Positions 11,007-19,123 of a stretch of 41,489 bases of DNA are shown here, piece after piece. Made by a program: the position numbers and the translations under genes. Every line of letters begins with the position of its first letter. The stretch's first letter is position 1. Origin of the DNA: Staphylococcus equorum. Lineage in GTDB: Bacteria > Bacillota > Bacilli > Staphylococcales > Staphylococcaceae. A model generated the notes under the pieces. It was not told the DNA's origin, did no database searches, and was given only the letters and a program-made list of their open reading frames with translations. The stretch is taken from positions 1-41,489 of the forward strand of contig NZ_LNNB01000036.1 in assembly GCF_001747895.1 (NCBI RefSeq), read 5' to 3'.

Positions 11007-12515
11007 ATGAAAAAAAGCGAGAGAATTACAATAGATGTTATCACAACTTCAGATATGCACAGTCATTTTCTAAACGGGGATCATGGTTCTAATATATATA
11101 GAGCAGGTACTTACGTTAAAACGAAAAGAAAAGAAAATGAACATGTGATTTTGTTGGATAGTGGCGGTAGTTTGGCAGGCTCATTGGCTGCATTTTATTA
11201 TGCTGTTGTTGCGCCGTATAAGCGTCATCCTATGATAAAGCTGATGAATGCTATGCAATATGATGCAAGTGGTATCAGTCCTAATGAATTTAAATTCGGT
11301 TTATCCTTCTTTTCAAGAGCAGTCTCTTTATCCAGGTTTCCATGGCTATCGGCGAATATTGAATATAAGCGTACACGAGAACCTTATTTTTCTACACCAT
11401 ATACGATAAAAGAGATAGAAGGGGTCAAGATAGCTATTGTTGGATTGACTTCAGACGGATTGATGAACCGCGAACACTTTGAAATGGAGAACGAGCTGCA
11501 AATTGATAAAACTTTAGTGGCTTCTAAAAGGTGGATTCGTTTTATTCATGAAACTGAAATGCCGGATTTTCTCATAGTCATATATCATGGTGGTATAAAC
11601 CAACTTAATAAATCCGCAAATGAACGCGAGCAAAACGTAAATGAAGCGGAAAAAATTATGCAATCGCTAGGTGTGATTGATTTACTGATTACTGGTCATC
11701 AACATCAAACCTTTATTGGTAGAGATGATCAAACTTTGTATGTGCAAGCAGGTCAAAATGCGGAACAATTAGTTCATGTGAAAATTAACTTTAAGCAAAG
11801 AACTACCTCTTATGAGTTAGACGATGTGGAGTCACAAATCGTTGATTTAAATGAGTATAAGGAAGATGAGGATTTATTAAACTTAACATTTTATGATAGA
11901 AAAACTGTTGAACATTGGGGGAAAGAAGTTTTAAATGTTACACCTGTTTCTGCTCAAGTAAATGGTTTAGGAGATGTTATTACAAAACCTCATCCTTTCA
12001 CACAACTTTTACACGACGGTATTCGCTCAGAGTTTGATTATGATATTTCATGTGTACATTTACCTACCAGTGGAGAAGAGGGCTTAGAGGCAACAGTAAC
12101 CAATGAAGCATTATATAAAGCGTATCCACATCCTGACGTGCCAGTCGATTTAACTATAAAAGGACAGCAGATTAAAGATATTCTAGAATATGGTTATTCA
12201 CATATAGAATTTAGCCAAGGTGAACTCAGTTTAACAATTATTGATGAAACATTATGTACGTTTTGGCAAGGCGTGGATTACACTATTGATATGAATGCTG
12301 CACCGTTTAACCGTGTTAATTTAAAAAACATTAGGCTGAATCATATGTATCGTGTAAGTATGACAGATTATTGTTATAGAAATTATAGACAGTATTTAGA
12401 AAATGCAGTTATTCATGAAACTGGCGAAATAACAATGGTAGAATTAATATCTAGAAATTTGAAAAATGAGCAGTATAAGATAAATCAAAAACAAAGCTTT
12501 AATGTAATAACATAG
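11007..12515 (+). CDS. 5'-nucleotidase / UDP-sugar-hydrolase-like metallophosphoesterase (YunD-like)
   Basis: A 502-residue protein with the two-domain layout of the 5'-nucleotidase family. The N-terminal metallophosphoesterase domain shows the metal ligands TSDMHSHF (about residues 12-19), LLDSGGS and ITGHQHQ; the C-terminal domain covers roughly residues 310-500. There is no signal peptide or LPXTG anchor, so unlike the surface adenosine synthase AdsA it should act inside the cell. It follows GAGGGGAG. The nearest relative I recall is YunD of Bacillus. The exact substrate cannot be told from sequence. It has terminators on both sides and is probably monocistronic. Confidence 0.85.
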   Translation: MKKSERITIDVITTSDMHSHFLNGDHGSNIYRAGTYVKTKRKENEHVILLDSGGSLAGSLAAFYYAVVAPYKRHPMIKLMNAMQYDASGISPNEFKFGLSFFSRAVSLSRFPWLSANIEYKRTREPYFSTPYTIKEIEGVKIAIVGLTSDGLMNREHFEMENELQIDKTLVASKRWIRFIHETEMPDFLIVIYHGGINQLNKSANEREQNVNEAEKIMQSLGVIDLLITGHQHQTFIGRDDQTLYVQAGQNAEQLVHVKINFKQRTTSYELDDVESQIVDLNEYKEDEDLLNLTFYDRKTVEHWGKEVLNVTPVSAQVNGLGDVITKPHPFTQLLHDGIRSEFDYDISCVHLPTSGEEGLEATVTNEALYKAYPHPDVPVDLTIKGQQIKDILEYGYSHIEFSQGELSLTIIDETLCTFWQGVDYTIDMNAAPFNRVNLKNIRLNHMYRVSMTDYCYRNYRQYLENAVIHETGEITMVELISRNLKNEQYKINQKQSFNVIT

Positions 12516-12540
12516 TTTGAAAGATTGTAATGTAAATACG

Positions 12541-12610
12541 ACTTCATACGTGCTTGTATAAGGCAGGTATCAGTCTCAGCCTGTATTCTTCGGCTAGCGT
12601 TTTTATGGCT
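12541..12610 (-). repeat. Copy of a dispersed intergenic repeat (minus orientation)
   Basis: Read on the minus strand, bases 12571-12598 match bases 27345-27372 of the plus strand at 25 of 28 positions, sharing the cores CTAGCCGAAGA and TACAGGCTGAG. Both copies lie in gaps between genes. The likely full element spans about 70 bp. Its GC content is higher than that of its surroundings. Confidence 0.7.
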
Positions 12611-12669
12611 TAGTGTTGAAATTATTGAAAATGCTTACTCTGCTAATATATTTATTTTATATAGTACAA

Positions 12670-12718
12670 AAAAACTGGAAGATGACCATTATTTTAATGA
12701 GCATCTTCCAGTTTTTAA
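12670..12718. terminator. Bidirectional terminator between the nucleotidase and CPBP-like genes
   Basis: A 15-bp perfect stem (12670-12684 with 12702-12716) has an A-run on the left and a T-run on the right. It lies between the converging 11007-12515 and 12752-13354 genes and can serve both. Confidence 0.9.
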
Positions 12719-12751
12719 TTTTTAATAGAACGTATAAAGCTCCACAATAAG

Positions 12752-13354
12752 TTAAGCATGGAATATTAATAGAATTACTACTGCAACGATTTGTGCTATT
12801 ACAGTGGTAGCAATTCTACGCGTATAAAAGTAGCTTATTGAGAGTGCAATTTGTACGATAAAGATGAAGAAAACAATCCATAAATTATCTAGATAGTAGA
12901 ATAATGAAGCCGAACAAAGCGCCGTAATTATAATACTAAGCCAACTTGGTATGTTTAATTTAATCAATTCTTTTTGTAAAACTGTTCTCATATAGAGTTC
13001 ATGACAAGGTATAACAAAGACTAATGTTATTAACATTTGCCATTTAAAATATACGCCAGTTCGTGTTAATTCTTTAATTAATTCAAGATATTTTATATCC
13101 GAAGAAATTGCTGCAATAATCAGCTGAATAATAATTAATACGATACCAGTAATAATTCCAACACCTAGAGAAGTAAGTAATCTCTTAGATTCTATATCTC
13201 TTTGATAAAAGATATAACTAATACCAGCTATAAGCATGATGCCAGTATATAAATACCAATACTCTTGTTTTTCTCCCCACATAATGAAGAGGATGATGTG
13301 AAATACAATAAAGCTTAAAAGAAACCAGATTAAAGCCTTTGAAATTCTATGCAT
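12752..13354 (-). CDS. CPBP-like intramembrane protein, possibly degenerate protease
   Basis: A 200-residue protein with about six membrane segments. The fourth region reads VIPCHELYMRTVLQKEL, which aligns with the EExxxR motif of CPBP/CAAX glutamic intramembrane proteases (usually EELLFRG). Here the first Glu is replaced by His while the second Glu and the Arg remain, so catalytic activity is uncertain. Family members include immunity and maturation factors for peptides and regulators of surface display. It is transcribed with the small DUF2187 gene six bases upstream. The assignment rests on the membrane layout plus the partial motif. Confidence 0.65.
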   Translation of the reverse strand: MHRISKALIWFLLSFIVFHIILFIMWGEKQEYWYLYTGIMLIAGISYIFYQRDIESKRLLTSLGVGIITGIVLIIIQLIIAAISSDIKYLELIKELTRTGVYFKWQMLITLVFVIPCHELYMRTVLQKELIKLNIPSWLSIIITALCSASLFYYLDNLWIVFFIFIVQIALSISYFYTRRIATTVIAQIVAVVILLIFHA

Positions 13355-13360
13355 TTTTTA

Positions 13361-13546
13361 CTATCCTTCTTGTTCAACGATTGTATATCGCTTATGATTA
13401 ATAACAGTTTTTTCAGGCAAGTCTAAATCATTGAAATTCTCCATAATTGTTAAATCAACAATTACTGAATTATCATTAATTTTTTCTACACGTCCTTTTA
13501 AACCATCATAAAATTCTACTATATTTCCAACTTCTGCAACAGTCAT
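13361..13546 (-). CDS. DUF2187 (YkvS-like) small protein
   Basis: A 61-residue protein beginning MTVAEVGNIVEFYDGLKGRV and containing the hydrophobic core SVIVDLTIM. This is a compact SH3/KOW-like beta-barrel pattern as seen in the DUF2187 family (Bacillus YkvS). No function is established. A GGAGG ribosome site lies just upstream. It is the first gene of a two-gene unit with the CPBP-like protein. The 200 bp between it and lplA should carry divergent promoters. Confidence 0.75.
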   Translation of the reverse strand: MTVAEVGNIVEFYDGLKGRVEKINDNSVIVDLTIMENFNDLDLPEKTVINHKRYTIVEQEG

Positions 13547-13746
13547 TTTTAGTCCTCCCTAGAAATGCTAACTAGATAGTATTATACAAAAAAAATTAGG
13601 ACAAATAAACAAATAACCATTAAATTGTGTGATATAAACCGATTTTGAAACTTTTTATCATATTTAAAGTAAATGATTGGCATTTTCAGAGCAAATATAG
13701 CATAAATAAGGTAAGGGTATATTTATAGGGAAAAGGAGTGCAATAG

Positions 13747-14736
13747 ATGAAGTTTATTAATAATAATGATATTACAGATCCAACATTAAATTTAGCAATG
13801 GAAGAATATGTTTTAAAAAATATGCCGAAAGACGACAGCTATTTTCTATTTTATGTGAATAGACCGTCTATTATAATTGGTAAAAACCAAAATACGATTG
13901 AAGAAGTTAACAAACCATATATTGATGCACATAATATTGATGTTGTGAGACGTATCTCAGGTGGGGGTGCTGTTTACCATGATGAAGGTAATTTAAACTT
14001 CAGTTTCATAACAGATGATGATGGTAACAGTTTCCATAATTTTAAAAAATTCACTGAACCAATTGTTGAAGCATTAAAATCGTTGGGTGTTGATGCTGAA
14101 ATGACTGGTAGAAATGATATTCAAGTAGGTAAAGCTAAAATTTCAGGTAATGCTATGGTAAAAGTGAAAGAGCGTATGTTTAGCCATGGTACATTAATGT
14201 TAAATAGTGAATTGAGCGAAGTTCAGAATGCATTAAAAGTAAATCCTGCAAAAATTAAATCTAAAGGAATTAAATCTGTACGTAGTAGAGTCGCAAATAT
14301 TTCAGAATTTCTTGAAGAACCTATTGATATTGATGACTTTAAGGATATTATCTTAAAAACTATTTTTGGAGAAGCAAATCAAGTCGAAACATATCAACTT
14401 ACAGATGAAGATTGGAAAAATATTGAAAAATTGAGTAACGAGAAATATCGTACTTGGGACTGGAATTATGGTAGAAATCCAAAATATAACTTTGAAAGAG
14501 AAGAGAAGTTTGAAAAAGGCTTCGTTCAAATTAAATTAGATGTTAAACAAGGTCGTATTGAGCATGCAAGAATTTTTGGAGATTTCTTTGGCGAAGGTGA
14601 TATTACAGAACTTGAAAATGCATTAGAAGGTACGTTACACGAATTTGATAGTATTGAAGAAGCATTTTCAAACTACGATATTTATCATTATTTTGGCGAT
14701 ATCGACCGCCATGAACTCATTAGATTAATGTCATAA
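13747..14736 (+). CDS. lplA: Lipoate-protein ligase A
   Basis: A 329-residue ligase that activates free lipoate with ATP and attaches it to lysines of dehydrogenase E2 and GcvH proteins. The signature RRISGGGAVYHDEGNLNFSF is present (residues about 71-90), as are the N-terminal NRPSIIIGKNQN lipoate-pocket segment and a C-terminal accessory domain (about 250-329). The AAAAGGAG site is well placed before the ATG. Staphylococci have two ligases; this genomic setting, upstream of comK, fits the stand-alone LplA1 type. A terminator at 14768 follows. Confidence 0.93.
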   Translation: MKFINNNDITDPTLNLAMEEYVLKNMPKDDSYFLFYVNRPSIIIGKNQNTIEEVNKPYIDAHNIDVVRRISGGGAVYHDEGNLNFSFITDDDGNSFHNFKKFTEPIVEALKSLGVDAEMTGRNDIQVGKAKISGNAMVKVKERMFSHGTLMLNSELSEVQNALKVNPAKIKSKGIKSVRSRVANISEFLEEPIDIDDFKDIILKTIFGEANQVETYQLTDEDWKNIEKLSNEKYRTWDWNYGRNPKYNFEREEKFEKGFVQIKLDVKQGRIEHARIFGDFFGEGDITELENALEGTLHEFDSIEEAFSNYDIYHYFGDIDRHELIRLMS

Positions 14737-14767
14737 GTAAGTGTTATTAATAAGAATAAAACTCAAA

Positions 14768-14816
14768 AAGGTCTATTCTCTAACTTATTGGTGTAAGTAG
14801 GGAATAGACCTTATTT
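14768..14816. terminator. Bidirectional terminator between lplA and the IDEAL-domain gene
   Basis: AAGGTCTATTC (14768-14778) pairs with GAATAGACCTT (14802-14812), and the inner bases CTAACTTA/TAAGTAG extend the stem. It sits between two converging genes. Confidence 0.85.
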
Positions 14817-14835
14817 TAAATAACAATCTATTAAA

Positions 14836-15060
14836 TTATCCAACGAGAAATTCCTCCAGGTTTCTGTATTCTTCAGTATAACGTTTGAAATCCTGCTCGT
14901 TTTTATTCTTAAGTGCGTGGTCAATGAGGTGTTCTAACTGCTGTTTACGGACATTTCTTAACGACTCATCAATGATTAACTCAATACCTAAATCATTAAT
15001 CGTTGATACAAAAGATTCTAATGAATTGTATTTAACATTTGTATTGTTTTTCATTTTCAA
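14836..15060 (-). CDS. IDEAL-domain protein
   Basis: A small protein of 74 residues if it starts at TTG 15060, seven bases after GAGG, or 72 from ATG 15054. The C-terminal half, IDESLRNVRKQQLEHLIDHA followed by LKNKNEQDFKRYTEEYR, fits the IDEAL domain, a short helical module found in Firmicutes, often in partners of competence and stress regulators. It diverges from comK across about 250 bp. The reading frame stays open to 15159, but the upstream part lacks a ribosome site. Function is unknown. Confidence 0.75.
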   Translation of the reverse strand: MKMKNNTNVKYNSLESFVSTINDLGIELIIDESLRNVRKQQLEHLIDHALKNKNEQDFKRYTEEYRNLEEFLVG

Positions 15061-15306
15061 CACAGCCCCTCTATCTATATTTACATATAGTATACAGCCT
15101 TTTATTTTTGAAATCAATAAATAGTCAGACTTTTCCGAAAATATAAGTGTAATTTGCAACTTTTCAAAAAATAAGAAAATGTAAAAGTATAATAACTGAA
15201 AATCAATTGTAGAAAACTTATAAAATATTTTATTATATAAGTTGCTTTTAAAATCTTTGTGTTATATTATTTGAGTATCACCATAAGTTTTAAGGAGGCG
15301 TCAGCT

Positions 15307-15870
15307 ATGATTCAACAATACATTATTAAAAAAGGTGATATGGTTCTTCAACCATGTAATTTATCTATAGGACTAAATGAAGGTACTTGTGTATTAAAGT
15401 ACAAAGAGGAGCGTGATATCGTAAAGGAACGGACACATAAAATTATAGATCGTTCATGTAGATTTTATGGTAGTAGTTATGTATTTAAAAAAGAAGACAC
15501 AATGAGAATTACTGGCATTAATAGTAAACCCCCAATTTTATTCACTCCATTATTTCCTACTTACTTTTTTCCTACACATTCAGACCGAAAAGAAGAAAAC
15601 ACTTGGATCAATATTCATTATGTACAAACGATAAGAGCTTTAAAAGATAAAAAATGTAAAGTCACATTTGTCGATAACCAAACTATAGTTGTTAATATTT
15701 CAGCGCACAGTATGCATCATCAATACTTAAATGGCATATATTATTACTATATGATGGATAGAGCAGCTAGGGTGGCTACTTTTGATCCTGAATCTCCTAT
15801 AGACTATACGAAACCACAATTAAATATTTATGAAGCATTAGCAAAATATTCTCTATTTGAAAATAAATAG
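15307..15870 (+). CDS. comK: Competence transcription factor ComK
   Basis: A 187-residue ComK. The ATG at 15307 follows TAAGGAGGCG; the open frame upstream to 15259 has no ribosome site. The sequence shows the family features: an N-terminal cytosolic fold, GINSKPPILFTPLFPTYFFP in the middle, and the conserved SMHHQYLNG segment. ComK turns on the DNA-uptake genes by binding paired AT-rich boxes. The product is full length, not interrupted by a prophage. A possible promoter is TTGCTT (15242-15247) with TATTAT (15265-15270). A terminator hairpin follows at 15905. Confidence 0.92.
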   Translation: MIQQYIIKKGDMVLQPCNLSIGLNEGTCVLKYKEERDIVKERTHKIIDRSCRFYGSSYVFKKEDTMRITGINSKPPILFTPLFPTYFFPTHSDRKEENTWINIHYVQTIRALKDKKCKVTFVDNQTIVVNISAHSMHHQYLNGIYYYYMMDRAARVATFDPESPIDYTKPQLNIYEALAKYSLFENK

Positions 15871-15904
15871 CAAAACATTTCTAAAATATAAATGTAAAAA
15901 TGTC

Positions 15905-15953
15905 ATATGTGGAATATTATATTAATTTAGTGTAAATATTCCGCATATTTTTT
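15905..15953 (+). terminator. Intrinsic terminator after comK
   Basis: ATATGTGGAATATT (15905-15918) pairs with AATATTCCGCATAT (15935-15948) with one mismatch, followed by a T-run. Confidence 0.8.
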
Positions 15954-15965
15954 TGCTAAAGGTAC

Positions 15966-15993
15966 TTGAAAATTTCTCTGTAGTTGATATAAT
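15966..15993 (+). promoter_or_regulatory. Promoter of the tRNA pair
   Basis: TTGAAA (15966-15971) and TATAAT (15988-15993) are separated by 16 bp and lie about 32 bp upstream of the tRNA-Asn 5' end. This is the best sigma-A-type promoter I can see in the window. Confidence 0.7.
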
Positions 15994-16024
15994 AGTATTT
16001 GTGCTTGATTGAGATATCAATTAT

Positions 16025-16099
16025 TCCACAGTAGCTCAGTGGTAGAGCTATCGGCTGTTAACCGATCGGTCGTAGGTTCGAGTCCTACCTGTGGAGCCA
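16025..16099 (+). tRNA. tRNA-Asn (GTT)
   Basis: A full cloverleaf. The acceptor stem TCCACAG (16025-16031) pairs with CTGTGGA (16089-16095), the anticodon is GTT at 16057-16059, the T-loop is GGTTCGAGTCC, and CCA is encoded at the end. It is two bases from tRNA-Ser and co-transcribed with it. Confidence 0.95.
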
Positions 16100-16101
16100 T
16101 T

Positions 16102-16190
16102 GGAAACGTACTCAAGTTGGCTGAAGAGGCGCCCCTGCTAAGGGTGTAGGTCGCGCAAGCGGCGCGAGAGTTCGAATCTCTCCGTTTCCG
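16102..16190 (+). tRNA. tRNA-Ser (GCT)
   Basis: A class II tRNA with a long variable arm. The acceptor GGAAACG (16102-16108) pairs with CGTTTCC (16183-16189), the anticodon is GCT at 16137-16139, and the T-loop is GTTCGAATC. CCA is not encoded. Its 3' end borders the accessory block that runs to about 26.4 kb, a typical position for island insertion, but I found no repeat of this 3' end at the far side. Confidence 0.95.
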
Positions 16191-16210
16191 TTAATAAAAA
16201 CAAGATTTTT

Positions 16211-16247
16211 AATACCGAAGTCCTTAACAGGATTTCGGTATTTTTTT
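16211..16247 (+). terminator. Terminator of the tRNA operon
   Basis: AATACCGAA (16211-16219) pairs with TTCGGTATT (16234-16242), extended by TCCT/AGGA inside, with a long T-run. Confidence 0.9.
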
Positions 16248-16253
16248 GTTCTA

Positions 16254-16296
16254 AAAAGAAAATGTAAAGGCCAATTTATTTTGAACTTTACATTTT
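16254..16296 (-). terminator. Terminator of the recombinase-like gene
   Basis: AATGTAAAG (16261-16269) pairs with CTTTACATT (16286-16294). On the minus strand the stem is followed by TTCTTTTT, and it lies directly after the stop of the 16308-16850 gene. Confidence 0.7.
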
Positions 16297-16307
16297 TTAA
16301 CAAAATA

Positions 16308-16850
16308 CTATTTATCTAAATGACGATACAAAGTTGCTCTGCTTATATTCGTTTTCTCTTTAATTTCATTTAAAGTATATTTTTTACTCATATACATTTC
16401 TATAGCGTCTTTAAGATTCTTATCATCTCGCTTTGGTCTCCCCATATTTTTTCCTTCTTTGGTGTGGTTTTCTAACCCTATACGGGTTCTAAATTTAACG
16501 ATATCACTCTGAAAATCAGTTATATTATGTAGTATTTCTAAGAATGATTCTTTAGTTGCTTTATTAATGTATTTTTTTAAATTTATCACGTATAGTGAAA
16601 CGTCCATCTTTGAAAGTCTATCTAATATGTCTACTAAATGTTTGGTAGAATCAGCAAGTATGCATAAATCAGTTATATATAACGTATCTCCTGTAGATAA
16701 GTTTTCATTTAAAAGTAATTCTAATTGAATTCTTTTTTTATTATGAGCGTGAGACTCCTCAAAAATATTCTTTGTATAATTTGCAATTTTCTTATTTTGT
16801 TCTATCATTGAATCATTTATTATGACTGGCCTTACGTAGCCCAAATGCAT
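16308..16850 (-). CDS. Serine-recombinase-fold protein lacking catalytic motifs
   Basis: A 180-residue protein with the size and layout of small resolvase/invertase proteins such as Sin and BinR. The N-terminus MHLGYVRPVI aligns with the usual GYxRVS start. The C-terminal GRPKRDDKNLKDAIEMY and SRATLYRHL form the typical GRP linker and helix-turn-helix. However, the Ser of YxRVS is replaced (YVRPVI) and the DRLGR arginine motif reads DLCILADST. Strand exchange is therefore unlikely; a DNA-binding or regulatory role is more plausible. It is divergent from sulP, with a palindrome between them. The start has only a weak GGTGG site. It could also be a decayed recombinase. Confidence 0.75.
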   Translation of the reverse strand: MHLGYVRPVIINDSMIEQNKKIANYTKNIFEESHAHNKKRIQLELLLNENLSTGDTLYITDLCILADSTKHLVDILDRLSKMDVSLYVINLKKYINKATKESFLEILHNITDFQSDIVKFRTRIGLENHTKEGKNMGRPKRDDKNLKDAIEMYMSKKYTLNEIKEKTNISRATLYRHLDK

Positions 16851-16875
16851 TGGAAAGCACCACCTATAGATTTTT

Positions 16876-16925
16876 TGAAATTAGTTTCATAAAGGGGTAT
16901 ACATATGAAACTATTCTGTTATACT
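16876..16925 (+). promoter_or_regulatory. sulP promoter region with palindromic operator-like site
   Basis: GTTTCATA (16884-16891) and TATGAAAC (16904-16911) form a perfect 8-bp inverted repeat with a 12-bp spacer. A further TGAAA (16876-16880) pairs with TTTCA (16885-16889). A -10-like TATACT lies at 16920-16925, so the palindrome covers the -35 position. It could be the operator of sulP, or a relic crossover site for the neighbouring recombinase-like protein. Confidence 0.55.
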
Positions 16926-16958
16926 TTATTTTATAATTTATTATAAAGGAGAGTAAAT

Positions 16959-18410
16959 ATGATTGAAACATTAAAACAGGAATGGTTAAATCAGCCAGGT
17001 AAAAATATCCTTGCTGGTATAGTTGTTGCATTGGCATTAATTCCTGAAGCCATCGCATTTTCAATTATAGCAGGAGTTGATCCTATGGTGGGGTTATATG
17101 CAGCCTTTATAATAGCCACTGTAACTGCTATTGTAGGCGGAAGGCCTGCTATGATTTCAGGTGCGACGGGGGCTGTAGCACTATTAGTGGTCCCTTTAGT
17201 TAAAGAACATGGCGTAGAATACCTTTTAGCTGCCACTATACTTATGGGTGCGATACAACTGATTTTAGGTTTGCTGAAAATTGGCCGATTGATGAAATTT
17301 ATACCCCGCTCAGTTATGATTGGTTTTGTTAATGCTTTAGGCATTATGATATTTATGTCCCAGATAGAACATATCTTTGGTATATCAATATCAACATATG
17401 TATATGTCATCATAACATTATTAATTGTTTATATTTTACCCCGTTTTTCAAAAGCAGTCCCTGCACCATTAATTGCTATTATCGTTTTAACTGCAATCTA
17501 TATGTACACTGGAGCTGATGTGAGAACGGTAGGAGATTTAGGTACGATTAAGCAATCACTACCACATTTTTTAATTCCTAATGTGCCATTTACTTTTGAA
17601 ACGTTACAAATTATTTTTCCTTATTCATTATCAATGGCTGTTGTAGGTCTAGTAGAAAGTCTACTTACAGCTAAAATTGTCGATGATGCTACAGATACTT
17701 ACAGTAGTAAAAATAGAGAATCACGTGGCCAAGGCATTGCTAATATCATTACTGGTTTCTTTGGTGGTATGGGAGGTTGCGCCATGATTGGTCAATCAGT
17801 CATTAATGTGAAATCAGGTGCAAATAGTAGATTGTCTACTTTTACTGCCGGCATTGTTCTGATATTTATGATTATAGTATTAGGTAACATTGTTGTACAA
17901 ATTCCTATGCCTATCTTAGCAGGTATCATGGTTATGGTATCTGTAGGAACTGTAGATTGGAATTCTTTTAAATATATCCGAAAAGCACCTAAAACAGATG
18001 CTATCGTTATGATAATAACTGTCATTATCGTTTTAATGACACACAATTTGGCAATTGGTGTAATAATTGGAGTCGTTTTCAGCGCATTATTTTTTGCTAC
18101 TAAAATTTCAAAAATTGATGTTATTCTAGAAGAATACAGTAATGTGAATTATTTGTATTTCAAAGGTCAAATCTTTTTTGTATCTATTGATTCTATGATG
18201 GAACAAATTAATTTTAACGTTGAAAATAAAACAATAGAATTAAATTTTAATGATGCACATTTGTGGGATGACTCGGCAGTAGATGCAATAGATACTATAG
18301 TAAGAAAATTTGAAGAGAAGCATAATGTTGTCTATGTTGAAAAATTGAACTCAGATAGTCGGAAAATTGTGTCTGAGTTAAGCCAATTAAATGAAAATCA
18401 CTTAAATTAA
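16959..18410 (+). CDS. SulP-family anion transporter with STAS domain
   Basis: A 483-residue SLC26/SulP transporter. About 12 to 14 hydrophobic segments fill residues 20-390 and include [20 protein letters not shown] and [12 protein letters not shown], family signatures of the anion-binding core. The last 90 or so residues form a soluble STAS domain ([20 protein letters not shown]). Substrates in bacteria include sulfate, bicarbonate and dicarboxylates, and I cannot pick one. AAAGGAGAG precedes the ATG. It is followed by a universal stress protein gene after 13 bp, a pairing that suggests regulation of transport by the stress protein. Confidence 0.9.
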   Translation: MIETLKQEWLNQPGKNILAGIVVALALIPEAIAFSIIAGVDPMVGLYAAFIIATVTAIVGGRPAMISGATGAVALLVVPLVKEHGVEYLLAATILMGAIQLILGLLKIGRLMKFIPRSVMIGFVNALGIMIFMSQIEHIFGISISTYVYVIITLLIVYILPRFSKAVPAPLIAIIVLTAIYMYTGADVRTVGDLGTIKQSLPHFLIPNVPFTFETLQIIFPYSLSMAVVGLVESLLTAKIVDDATDTYSSKNRESRGQGIANIITGFFGGMGGCAMIGQSVINVKSGANSRLSTFTAGIVLIFMIIVLGNIVVQIPMPILAGIMVMVSVGTVDWNSFKYIRKAPKTDAIVMIITVIIVLMTHNLAIGVIIGVVFSALFFATKISKIDVILEEYSNVNYLYFKGQIFFVSIDSMMEQINFNVENKTIELNFNDAHLWDDSAVDAIDTIVRKFEEKHNVVYVEKLNSDSRKIVSELSQLNENHLN

Positions 18411-18423
18411 AGGAGTGCTATTT

Positions 18424-18837
18424 ATGTATAAGTCAATTTTGTTAGCGGCGGATGGATCAGAAAACAGTTTGCGTTCAGCAAAAGAAGTTTTAAATTTTAT
18501 AGATGAAAATACGATTGTTACGATACTTACAGTTGTTGATGTTGATGAATCGAAAACTGATGTATTACATGGTAATCAGGGTGAGGGTTTAAATAATAAA
18601 AGAGAAGATAAATTATCAAATATCACTGAATTTTTCACGAAACAGAGTGTCGAATATAAAGTTAAAATTGCACATGGCGTTCCTGCTGATACAGTAGTTA
18701 AAATTGCTAATGAGGGTGAGTATCAAGCTATAATTTTAGGAACCCGTGGCCTAAATAGCTTACAAGAAATGGTATTAGGTAGCGTGAGTCATAAAGTTGC
18801 AAAACGCGTGCAAATCCCTGTAATTATCGTAAAGTAA
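18424..18837 (+). CDS. Universal stress protein (UspA family)
   Basis: A 137-residue protein starting at ATG 18424 after AAAGGAGTG. The start YKSILLAADGSENSLRSAKE and the C-terminal GTRGLNSLQEMVLGSVSHKV give the nucleotide-binding G-2x-G-9x-G-S pattern, so it probably binds ATP. It is co-transcribed with sulP. In such pairs the Usp protein is thought to act on or with the transporter, but the sequence does not show how. A very strong terminator follows. Confidence 0.9.
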   Translation: MYKSILLAADGSENSLRSAKEVLNFIDENTIVTILTVVDVDESKTDVLHGNQGEGLNNKREDKLSNITEFFTKQSVEYKVKIAHGVPADTVVKIANEGEYQAIILGTRGLNSLQEMVLGSVSHKVAKRVQIPVIIVK

Positions 18838-18894
18838 AATATTATTAAAATGATGTCGAGTTAAAATATAAGTAGTCGACTTTGAAATAAAGAT

Positions 18895-18954
18895 ACGTAC
18901 AAACAAAGGAATCTTCTGAATTTATGGAAGATTCCTTTGTTTGTACGTTTTTTT
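18895..18954. terminator. Strong bidirectional terminator between usp and the Cys-rich peptide gene
   Basis: A perfect 22-bp stem (18895-18916 with 18927-18948) with a ten-base loop and flanking T-run. It separates the converging usp and permease units and is one of the longest perfect hairpins in the window. Confidence 0.9.
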
Positions 18955-18975
18955 AATTTTTAAAACTTGAGAAAA

Positions 18976-19110
18976 CTAGCAACAATTTTTATTGTCTTCT
19001 TCTTTTTTTTCGTTATTTTCTTCTTTTTTATCCATATGTTCTTCAATTTCTACTGAACAACATGATTGTTCTTGTGGTTTTAATTTTTTTAATGCATCTT
19101 TGATACCCAA
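18976..19110 (-). CDS. 44-residue Cys-Cys peptide of the ArsR/ArsP-like permease unit
   Basis: A small gene starting at TTG 19110 and ending at TAG 18976. The ribosome site AAGGAGG (19119-19125) overlaps the permease stop codon at 19124-19126 and is eight bases from the TTG, so translation is probably coupled. The peptide starts GIKDALKKLKPQEQSCC and ends DNKNCC. It is highly charged (many Lys/Glu), without a membrane segment, and has one Cys-Cys pair in the middle and one at the very end. ArsR (CC near its end) and ArsD (CC pairs) in the same block use similar vicinal cysteines to bind As(III), so a metalloid-binding chaperone or buffer role is likely but unproven. Confidence 0.75.
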   Translation of the reverse strand: MGIKDALKKLKPQEQSCCSVEIEEHMDKKEENNEKKEEDNKNCC

Positions 19111-19123
19111 TTACTACACCTCC

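Noticed and set aside
16112..16303. 63-residue minus-strand ORF across the tRNA-Ser gene
   Set aside because: It is antisense to a well-formed tRNA and its terminator and has no ribosome site.
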